Below, piece after piece: positions 9,432 through 18,981 of a stretch of DNA of 64,000 nucleotides (positions are counted from its first letter, which is position 1; each line of letters starts with the position of its first letter). The stretch comes from Crambe crambe (lineage: Eukaryota; Porifera; Demospongiae; Poecilosclerida; Crambeidae), in contig OZ004593.1 in assembly GCA_963924555.1 (NCBI GenBank), positions 4,832,480 to 4,896,479 of the forward strand, written 5' to 3'. The translations under genes and the position numbers were made by a program. Under the pieces are notes generated by a model that searched no databases, was not told the origin of the DNA, and saw only the letters and a program-made list of their open reading frames with translations.

Positions 9432-11617
9432 ATGAACATATCCAGCTTCTTTGCCAAAGTCCTGTTCAACAGCTTCCTCATCTTTTCACTTCACACTCAC
9501 AGTGGACAAAGTAAGAGATTTGTGCTAGTTATAGCTGTTTCAGTTAGTTGATAGTAGCTGCAGTAACTATGATCTTAACACCATATTATGTAGGTTCACC
9601 TGTGTGCAATAATGAAGTGGAGGTCACAGCTCAGTACCGCAATGATAGAGGCAACACAATGAGAAATATTACATGCATGCTACAATCTGAATTCAATATT
9701 ATCAAGTGTAACTTCAATAAGGAGCCTGGCTTTGATGCTTCCAACAGTGCAGCCATCAACTTGACACTCAGTGGTTCAAATATCACAAAGACTATACCAT
9801 TGGAGTTTAGAGTTATCAATGATAGTATTGGCATCACACTAAATGGAAGTGAACAATATTTCAACCGAACTGAAAGGGTTTTGGAATTAAATCAAACCTT
9901 GGAGTGCATCTCATCACTACAGGCAAGTATTGTGTTAGGTGAACATGAAGGATCATTTTTAATTGAAACTCTGGACATAAGTGAGTTACTCAATTATAAT
10001 ATAGTATTGTTATGCATCCTGTCTCTTTTAATTACAGGTAGAATTGATGGACATGGAACCACGAGTACAACAGACATTAGCAGTACTTCAACTAAAACTG
10101 CTTCATCAACCACTGCTTCAACTTCAACTACATCACCTAATGCTTCCTCCACCACCACCACATCACCAACTGCTTCAAATATAACAGGTGCCATTATTGG
10201 AGCAACTGTTGCCATCTCCTTCCTACTCCTGTTCATCATAGTGGTAGTCTTAGTCCTAATTGCCACAATCCTTCGAAGAAAAAAGTCCCATTTCTTTGAC
10301 CACGGACCCTTCACAACCTCCAATAGAGAAGACAATAACTATGAGACCATTAACACACTGCCACACCCCATGACACCGGCATTCGAAACAGGTAGCCGCT
10401 ACAATGATGGAAGCACGAGAAACCTGAGCATGGCAAGCTTTGATATGTCATCCAGAAATAACCACCTCTATCCTCAAAACGATTTACCTCTCCCCCCAGT
10501 GGAGTCTGATTTCGCTACCATTGAAGAATGGAGGAGATATGAAGCAGAAAACGATCCCATTCCTAACCCCTTTTATGCTACGACGTCTGCTTTCTCATCT
10601 AGCACTGGAAGTGCGCTCATAGAAGCACCGAATTATGAGACTATCCAAGAAGCCAAGCAAAGATTTGCACCACAAGTAGGTGGAAGTCTGCATCACATCA
10701 ATGACGTACATCAAATCCAAGACCCTCATCATACGGCACGATCACTTCAAGACATCCACACAACGATGCATCCGACAGAGCTACCTTGGACTGGCTCTGT
10801 GAATAGTAGAAATAGAAACATGGCCGCTAAGAAAATTCATCCACCACACTTCCATTACAACGAGATGGATTTTGGACCACCACACTCCAATGTATCTCCC
10901 CTCACAAAGAGTTTAATGGCAAGCCATCTCATCACTGATCAAAAATCAGCAATGGAGGCAAATGGTGAGATGGAGGATCAAAGTCCTGGTGCCATTGAGA
11001 ATGATTTTTACGTGACTACTTCTGAGCTGGAGCCGGAGTATTTCACATTCATAGATGATTCGCATGTGGTATCACGTGTGGAGGAACCTTCTTCTTCTTC
11101 TGCTAAGCCAGAAAGCACTGCACCCCAAAGAGCAGGTGAGGAATCAACGGACAGCATATCCGCACTCGATGACAGTGACCCCATTTATAGCGAGGTCAAG
11201 AAAACAAGATCCAAAGAGAACTTGGTAAGTACAGAAGAGCATGACATTACTGAAGAAGGCAGCCATATTGAAGATCTTCCTCCTCCAGTTCCTCCACCAT
11301 TCAAGTACGAGGAAGGAGAACTATTAGAAGTAAACGAAATGTCCGATAACGAAATGAGAGAAAGAGTTGAACTTGGACAAGAAAAGAAAGAAAGAAACAA
11401 TGAAATACAACCTCAAACTGAGCATGACCATAAGGAAAACCTCAACAATACTGACACCTCTCTTCCAGAGAGACATGTCGATGCTCAAGAACCCTCACTT
11501 CTCCCCTTGGCTATGAATGTTGATGACATGCCTCCACACGATGAGAAAAAAACAGAAAACAGGGAACAGCCGAAACTGTTGGGAAATGTGATAGAGGAAT
11601 TTGGTAAAGAAAACTAG
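9432..11617 (+). CDS. Receptor array copy 7, intact long-tail type I membrane protein
   Basis: Exons 9432-9510, 9594-9980 and 10038-11617, phase 1 throughout, 681 aa. The layout matches the copy at 2705-4810: signal peptide, 129-residue glycosylated ectodomain, Thr/Ser stalk, transmembrane helix, RRKK, and a long tail with NNYETI, PNYETIQEA, PEYFTFI and DPIYSEV tyrosine motifs, the ATIEEWR block and NPFY. The first ~45 ectodomain residues differ sharply from the sister copy (VEVTAQYRNDRG against VEFTAQYYSDGG), while the rest is nearly identical. The C-terminus is longer (ends in LLGNVIEEFGKEN) and probably ancestral, since the sister copy lost this part by deletion. The 57-nt intron 9981-10037 is again stop-free and in frame. 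Acidic and proline-rich stretches (PPPVPPP near 11280) could bind SH3 domains. The function is unknown; a surface recognition receptor is inferred. Confidence 0.85.
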
Positions 11618-11901
11618 TAAGCCCCGAAATTAAATTGAATTCCCTTTATTCAGTAAAATTAATAATCAGTAGTAGTCATCTGTTACTAGTTAACTAGCAA
11701 AAATTTGAGTCTGAAGGTAGTGGCAGGAAAGCACTGCAGTGGCAGTGGCAGTAGTTAGGCACACATGTATTACTTACAATGTCATCTCTTAATGTGTTTA
11801 TTCTTGTGAGTTATGTAAAAATGAGAAGTTTAAAATAACTGTTGGATAAAAAACGTTATAATTTTCAGTGAAAGGTTGTCAACAAGAAAAAAAACAAATG
11901 T

Positions 11902-11907
11902 AATAAA
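11902..11907 (+). promoter_or_regulatory. Probable poly(A) signal of the long-tail receptor at 9432-11617
   Basis: AATAAA within a 3' UTR block (11621-11945) that matches 4790-5105 after the sister gene. The unique sequence of the array's right flank begins shortly after. Confidence 0.5.
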
Positions 11908-12128
11908 TCCGTGAAAATGAGTTTTGATAACTAGGCTATAGCTACAGAATTATTATGAGAATGTTTATCATGAAAGCTGATGTTATGAGAGGAACCACCT
12001 GTTAAAGCATCTATTAAGCGCTTGATTATGAAGAAGTGAAATCATATGATGAAGTAGTCATATAATCTATGTAACAGTACATCCCACATGATATGACTAC
12101 GTTCTATGCACCACATGGACACTCAAGT

Positions 12129-12201
12129 GATTCCATGGTGTAGTGGTTATCACGTGAGTCTAACACACTCAAGGTCCCCGGTTCGATCCCGGGTGGAATC
12201 A
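12129..12201 (+). tRNA. tRNA-Val (anticodon AAC)
   Basis: A full cloverleaf can be drawn. The acceptor stem is GATTCCA/TGGAATC, the D arm contains GTGTAGTGGTTATCAC, the anticodon stem is TGAGT/ACTCA around loop CTAACAC with AAC at 12162-12164, the T arm is CCCGG/CCGGG around TTCGATC, and the discriminator base is A. The internal A and B boxes for RNA polymerase III are intact (GTGTAGTGG and GGTTCGATCC). No intron and no encoded CCA, as expected for a eukaryotic nuclear tRNA. The body closely resembles animal tRNA-Val(AAC). Confidence 0.95.
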
Positions 12202-12209
12202 TGATGGCA

Positions 12210-12216
12210 TTTTTTT
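12210..12216 (+). terminator. RNA polymerase III terminator of the tRNA-Val gene
   Basis: A run of seven T on the + strand begins nine bases after the tRNA 3' end, the normal place and form of a Pol III stop signal. Confidence 0.85.
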
Positions 12217-13945
12217 CCTTCTTTTATCCTTCTTCTCACTTCTATCATAATATTACATTCAGCTACACAGGCAGCTCCAAGGATACTAGTTATGGAGTGA
12301 TTAAATTTTATCTGGGAAGGACATGTTATTTGTTAAGGCAATGCATGAGTGAAGAGTTATGATGACAAACTAATTGTTCCAGCAAGAGAGTGTTGGCCAC
12401 ATACATTGCACTAGAGTGAGAGGGATTATAGTGATGCTCTGATAAATATCAAAGCCTCAAGCCTCCCAACAATTACAATAACGACATAATTATAATAACT
12501 GTTATTACTTCATGTTGGTCACATTATGATATCCAATCATTTGATAACATTGCAGTGCTTGGATGTTATATCATGGTGATGCCATACAGAGAGAAATCTG
12601 TAGCTTGGACGACAGATCGTTAATGGCTAATCTTACTATTCACTTTCTATCTCCATCCTTTGGAATGTTACACAGTGACTATACAGGACGGTAGAGCAAT
12701 GTATCAGAGGTGAATTATTATTATTCATGGATTATTTATAATGATATTCATGATTTATACAGGAGGCCACATGGAACTTCAAACATGTCACACATGCGCC
12801 TATGTCAAGGGGATATTTTTAAGTACTTACATTATAGCTAGTTATGCAAAAAAAGCTATAAACCATGTGTGTATCAATATAGCAGCCTGACACAGGACAT
12901 TTTTTGGCCATTTTCCTCACATGTCTGGTCAATTTGTGTGCCTTTATCTGATCAAATTTGCTATGGGATTAGTGTTATCATCAGGCACTATAAGTAGGGA
13001 TGGCGGGTCAAAGGTCATTGGTTATCATCAGGCACTATATGTCCGCACAATATTGCTGGGTTATGTTGAGCACTGTTCTTCTCAAAAATTTCCAACTCCA
13101 TGATGAACACTATACGAACTATCACTTAGCTAATCTGTGTTTGCATTTATTGTTGTTCTCCACTCAAAATGTTTACTTTACAAGGTCACACTCTCCCATT
13201 GCAAACATAGCAGCAGAAGTCACGGCTATTAATAACCTTAAAAACATGGAAACAACTCTACTAAGAATACAACTGCAGCAGCTATAGGGTTTTCCTTAAA
13301 GTGTGTAGAGTCCATGGTGCCTTACAATAAGTGATGTTACATCTACCTAGTTCAAATGCCTCATAGCTCACTGGCAAATAGCTCACTGGAAAAGCCTGCC
13401 TTCACGTGTGTAAAACTCTTCATTTTTCATATTGATAAGGAATTATGGTGGGCATACCGTAAACTTATCTTCCTTCCCTTAAAAGTTACAAGCCTGCTAT
13501 AACGCATAACTATAGAATTGGGGATAACCCTTCCAATTATGCCTTCCAAATGTTGTTTACATGAAAAAGCAATACCAAGCTAGCTGTGTATTCATCAATG
13601 CATGCAGGCAAATGAGATTAATTACGAATCCCAAAACAACTTCTGAATAAACTGTCATTTCATATTATAGATTTGTGCTGAATGTATAACTGGCTGCAAA
13701 TCAGTCGTAAACTATGCATTGTTATGAGGCCAGTCAAAATGAGAGTAAACAACGCATTCACCAGAACTCACCATTATTATGTATTATTTCTGAAAGATGA
13801 AAATACTATTCCAATTACGAGGCCAAAGGATTGCTTACTAAGAGTTGGTGACGACAAAGTTCCCCTTTCAGGAATGTTGATCAACTTTGTATTCTTGGTG
13901 GGTAAGTTGCGGGAAACCAGCTCAGACAACCAGTAGGATTATATT

Positions 13946-14001
13946 CAAGGTTATATCACCAAGGTTACATCACCAAGGTTACATCACCAAGGTTACATCA
14001 C
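13946..14001. repeat. Short tandem repeat, 14-bp unit, four copies
   Basis: The unit 'aaggttacatcacc' is repeated four times, the first with one change (ttatatcacc). Confidence 0.85.
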
Positions 14002-14804
14002 TGGAGATGATACTGCATACAGTATAGAGGACATTTTGTGAGGGAAAACTTCGTAGCAAATACAGACAAAAGAATTATTTATTATGGTTCAAGATTAATT
14101 TGTACTACTATTGCTATACTACTCAATTCTAGATGAAGGAGATTACCATAAAGTGGAATTTTCTCAACTGGCTAACACTATATAAATTTCCCATCCAATG
14201 TGCAATGCCATTACTAGATATTAGCTACATGTTGTAGCTCATTAAAACTACATTTGAGATTGAGAGAGAGAGAGAGAAGTTTTGATCCATGACACGTAGA
14301 GTATCATATCCATTAATTTTGGGCTGAGATCGGTCTAAAAAGTTTACATGAATCGGCAATAACAATGAAAGAGGAAAAAAAAATTGACTATTCAGAAGGA
14401 TCAACCGTTCAATTTTGATGATAAGATATACTTTTCCACAATTTGAGATTCCTGAGAGTTGTGTTTTATAACAAACAGATGCAGCTGCATATAATCAATC
14501 ATGCACACACGCTTCTTCATATGCAGTCATATGCATGCACATGTGTACAGGTAATTTGCAATAACTCTGAAGAATTGCAACAACTCTGTAGAAATAACAA
14601 CCACATGTGTCAGTGTATACAATTTTCAATGTTATACTTTCAGTGCCTTGTGCCTTTGAAACTTGTAGACTGTTGTTATGTGACGGTCAGTCTCTTTAAA
14701 ATAGTTATCATATATAAAATTGTCCAATAATTCTATCACGTCTTTTTTGATGATTGGACTATTTTCACACCAGATTTCAACCCCAAATAGTTTACTAGTA
14801 ATCA

Positions 14805-15110
14805 TGAGTTACGTATGATAAGTCAAAATATGAAAGAAGTGTTCAGAAAGGGAATTTTTCATAAGTTACGTATGATAAGTCAAAATATGAAAGAAGTGTT
14901 CAGAAAGGGAATTTTTCATAAGTTACGTATGATAAGTCAAAATATGAAAGAAGTGTTCAGAAAGTGATAAGTTACGTATGATAAGTCAAAATATGAAAGA
15001 AGTGTTCAGAAAGTGAATTTTTTGAGTTCAGCCGTAATCATGAGTTAAATATGATAAGTCAAAATATGAAAGAAGTGTTCAGAAAGTGAAATTTTTTTGA
15101 GTTCAGCCTG
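14805..15110. repeat. Minisatellite, ~46-60-bp unit, five copies
   Basis: Five copies of a unit containing 'gttacgtatgataagtcaaa' and 'atgaaagaagtgttcagaaa'. Copies differ by presence of a 'gggaatttttcata' or 'gaattttttgagttcag' linker, so unit length varies. The last copy reads 'gttaaatatgataag'. Confidence 0.9.
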
Positions 15111-15139
15111 GGGACTATACCCAATGCATGCATACATAC

Positions 15140-15330
15140 ATCTCCAAAAGTAAAAGTTAGCACATGAAAAATTATATAATATATGGCTCCTTGAATTGCC
15201 CCAGGCTATTATACCAATTGAAGAGCCAAGAAAAGATACTTCCAAGTCAGGAGGTGTGGCAGATTAATGTACATAAGAAATTAAAATTAATTTATATGCA
15301 TGAATGTCAGATTGGCTCATTAATTAGGTA
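15140..15330. repeat. Dispersed repeat, also seen near 62010-62110
   Basis: The stretch 'gatacttccaagtcaggagg' then 'tgtggcagattaat' matches 'aatacttccaggtcaagagg' then 'tatggcagattaat' at about 62038-62075, with similar flanks on both sides. This points to an interspersed element of unknown class. Confidence 0.6.
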
Positions 15331-16225
15331 GAGAGAGCATCAATTAGAAAGAATACAGTAGTAGCTAGGTGATAAGCTGGACCAATGGTAACAATCAAAC
15401 AGCATATACATTGCTAACTTTCATTCTTACACTAATGACTTGTTACAATTCACCATCTTTATCCAATCAGTAAAGCTCATGACATTAATTTTAATGTACA
15501 GCAGGTTGGGAAATTTAATAATAATCCTTATTGACAATTTTCATGCTCCTTCTTCTTCTTCTTTTGAGCTTTCTCATAATAATCAGCTTTTTACATAATC
15601 ATTGTAAATAATTATTGGTTTGTTGAACAAAATAACTGAAAATAATTCAACAAAGAAAATTCCCAATTCCTGGAATCACAATAGTTGCTACACACTAGAG
15701 AGAGAGCTAACACCACTCATGCAGGGGAAAAAAACAACAACACTTGCATATTGTGTTAGCCATAATGTATAAGTGAGTTGATATTTATTAATGAGTCAGT
15801 ATTAAATTTAAACTCATGATAGAATCCTTATTCAATGAATGATAGAATGGTTGCTATAATACTCACGTAAGTCTTATCATATCTCCACAGTTTCACTAAC
15901 ACTACATCATATACTATACCATATACTGAAAGTAAACAAGTCTCATAGAAAAAAAATTCAAATATCAAACAAAAATAAGCAACCATGCACGTACACACGC
16001 ATATCTACCGTAGGAGGTGCTTTAGTGCATCATAATCAGCTCAGAGCAGTCAGGGAAATTGTGTTGGTGATATCCCTTACTAAAGAAATCATCACACCAG
16101 TACTACTTCTGTTTGCAGTTTCGGAAGCATTTTTATAGTTTGGAAGCGAGAGAGAGGGAGTATCTGGATTTAGCTAGTTAACTATTAAGAGTTTCTGGTA
16201 GATAGCTACCTCTTTCTTCTCTTCC

Positions 16226-17578
16226 ATGGAGTCGCCATTTTTGCTCCTGACGCTCCTCCTGAGCTTCTCACTTGTCCAGGATAGTCAACAAGGTAAGAAT
16301 CTGTCAAAATTCCTATCGAGGCCACAAATTAGTGATGAATACTGTAGAGGATTTATGATAGCAATTTTTGTGTGACTTCCTCGTTTGAATTTCAAAGACC
16401 ATGCTATGCTAGTTCTGATGGTACTTTGTATAAGGCTCTATTCCATGCAAATGTGACAGTCCAAGTAGAAACCGAAATACATTCATTTTTTGCCGCTACT
16501 TTTTTTGAATTTTGGCTCACCTTTATAGTCCCCATGAAAATAGTCTAGAACACATGATAGAAGTTTGGAATAAATTCATCAAAGCATAATTGAAGAAATA
16601 ATAAATTCAATTAAGCTGATAATAATTATTTGATTTCTACATGGGATTGTCACAAAATTAATATAGACTCTAAAATGTTCCCCATGGCAATAGGCTTAAC
16701 TTGTTACTCGCAAGACCACTTCACAAAGGACCATAGGTAGAGCTAGCTAGCTAAGACTTAGAGATTTATGAACTCAGCTACTATTTTTTTAGCAAGTCAC
16801 CTTCCTGTATGGGGCAGGGAACACTTAATTTGCACTTTCCTCCTACAGACATTGAAATGCAAGCATCCATCTCCCCTAGACTTCTGGTTTTAAAAAGAAA
16901 TGGCTAACGGTTGATGTACAGAAGTGGCTAAGCTATTGTTATTATAGAGTCCTATGTAGCTATACATAAGATATGGGTCCTTCATTGCAATGTTCCATCA
17001 TGCAGTGTCTATTTTCATTCACTTTATGCAGAGCAACGGTTAGTAAGGAGAATGCCAACCTACTTACTGATTCAAGGGACACAAGTTCACTGCGCTAATA
17101 GCAATGATCCAAGATATCAGTATAACTGTTCAGAACCTATACCCATTTACAATAATGATCAACCTTCGGATTCAATGGAAAATTGGCTTGAATGGAAAGA
17201 TAATGGCAGTCTAAATTTTAGCTTTCAAAATGGTAACACATTAAGCAGAATAAAATTATGGTACAGTATAGAAATGGAAAATGCTCATATCACTATCCCA
17301 TCATTCAACTTTTCATTCACTGCACAAAATACTTCTGGACTGCATCATATAAGTGTCAGTGGAATGAGTCGAAGCATAGATAAGTTGCCAATAACTCTTC
17401 ATGTGCCACAAAATGCTGTTTTTTACTTGAGCAATATCACATTTTATGACAATGGTGAGCAATGATCATAAATTGTTAGTGGCAGAAAGAGGATTGAAGT
17501 CAGGAGGGAGGGAGTGAGAGCTAGGAGGAGAGAGGAAGTGAAAGGCAAAGAGAGAGAGTGAAAAGAGAGAGGGAAGAG

Positions 17579-17609
<31 letters not shown>

Positions 17610-17661
17610 GAAGTGAAAGGCAAAGAGAGAGTGAAAAGAGAGAGGGAAGAGAGAGGAGACG

Positions 17662-17749
<88 letters not shown>

Positions 17750-18656
17750 AATAATAATATTTATTTATTTACTTTTAGAAACTTCAAGTACAACTCTCTC
17801 ACAAATACCACCACTAACAACAGAGGGCCTCCAAACAACAATCATCACTATATCCATTGTACTTGGACTTCTCCTTTTGCTTGTTGCCTGCACTCTCATT
17901 GGACTCATATGTGTGGTCCTTTACAAGAAGAAAAGTCCCGATCACCTTCGAAGATTTGAGGCTCAGGAGAGAAACACTTATGATCTATCGCAACATAGAG
18001 AGGTAAAGGATGAGCATTACTATCATTCGAAACAACATGATTTCCTAGCTTCTGAAAAACCAATGCCACCATCAGATCCCGAGTATGCAACGATATCAGA
18101 ATGGAGGGAGATGCAAAACCTCCCTCATCATGAGTCAACACAATCTGCTGGTGTCATGAATCCATTTTATGCTGCCAGCAACATGTCCATTGCCACTAGA
18201 AGCTCAGATGGGGGGCCACCAAGTTACCCCAGCCCCGGGGGTCAAAGCAGCATGAATCTCATTCCCACTGATCCAAATCACAGTCCCAATTTGAGACGTA
18301 CCACAAGAGCATATTCACTGCAAGATGTAAGGAGTACGATGAATAAAGGCCTCAACTCCCCAAATCTTCGTGGAAAAACGTTTACAATAGGAAGTCAAAA
18401 TAAAGTCCCACGCCCTTTGCCCCCACCACGCCCAGTAATGAGGCACACTAGCATGAAGGCAACTCCTACAGCCGAGGTCTATTTGCAACCATTTAATCAG
18501 CCTGGGAAGTTAGTGTCACCGCTCACCCAGGATGTGAGGGCTGCAAGGGGCTATCAAGTGGAGGATTCAAGGGATAAAGAGTCAGAGCTAGAGAGAAGTG
18601 ACCGGAGTTCTGTGGATGCTGAGAACTATATTATTATGTCATCACGTGACCAATGA
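16226..18656 (+). CDS. Type I membrane receptor with array-type tail and a different ectodomain
   Basis: Exons 16226-16292, 17032-17454 and 17779-18656, phase 1 at both joints, 455 aa. Residues 1-20 are a signal peptide (MESPFLLLTLLLSFSLVQDS). The single-exon ectodomain (residues 23-163) has two cysteines (VHC, YNC) and sequons, and shows no clear match to the array ectodomains. The helix is about 184-212, followed by YKKK. The tail shares four collinear blocks with the array long tails: PPSDPEYATISEWRE (266-269 is YATI) against PPVESDFATIEEWRR; NPFYAASNMS (291-294) against NPFYATTSAF; YSLQDVRSTM against RSLQDIHTTM; VSPLTQ against VSPLTK. It is Pro-rich near 18410-18440 (LPPPRPV) and ends in ENYIIMSSRDQ. 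This is a diverged relative that kept the signalling half. It probably acts at the cell surface through tyrosine and PTB/SH2 adaptors; this is inferred. Confidence 0.85.
17533..17747. repeat. (GA)n microsatellite in intron 2 of the receptor gene at 16226-18656
   Basis: Long (GA)n with small interruptions, including a duplicated 'ggaagtgaaaggcaaagaga' segment. It fills most of the intron 17455-17778. On the + strand it is purine-rich, so it is not a polypyrimidine tract for this gene. Confidence 0.95.
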
Positions 18657-18884
18657 TTATTGCCATGACGCTACTGCAGTGTAAATACATTATTGTGATA
18701 TCATGTAGCTACAGCTGTGCATTCAATATTCATTGTCGGTTACTTAGATGCAGTGAAAAAACACTGACATGAATTTCATTTAGTTTATTTACCTTAGTGG
18801 AATCATAGCATTTTTTTAGCGGACCATGACTGGACTATGAACTGAACTGGAAGCGAGGGCGGAATAAGTGGGCCGATTCGGTGC

Positions 18885-18935
18885 GCGCCAATAAGAGTGC
18901 AGCCGATAAAAAGGGTGGGGCTCGCTTTATAATAC
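18885..18935 (+). promoter_or_regulatory. Candidate promoter of the Ig-domain gene
   Basis: A CCAAT box (18888-18892), a GC-rich 'gggtggggctcgc' and a TATA-like TTTATAATA (about 18926-18934) lie in order, with the TATA-like element about 50 bases before the start codon at 18982. The stretch is less AT-rich than its surroundings. Confidence 0.45.
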
Positions 18936-18981
18936 AAATACGACTCGACTATCGCTTGAATTGAACGTTACATAGTGTAGT

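Larger units (their letters stand above)
12217..16225. other. Intergenic stretch without a recognisable gene
   Basis: I find no splice-consistent coding exon or known protein motif here. The short open frames around 12920-13290, 13680-13940 and 14440-14730 are AT-rich, lack family motifs and look like chance. The region holds the tandem repeats at 13946-14001 and 14805-15110 and a dispersed repeat at about 15140-15330. The last 200 bases lead into the receptor gene at 16226 and should contain its promoter, but no TATA box stands out. Confidence 0.6.

Noticed and set aside
17558-17959. Arg/Glu-rich open frames over the (GA)n tract, and their Ser/Leu antisense frames
   Set aside because: Dinucleotide repeats give open frames in several phases. 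Splice sites show this is intron 2 of the receptor gene.
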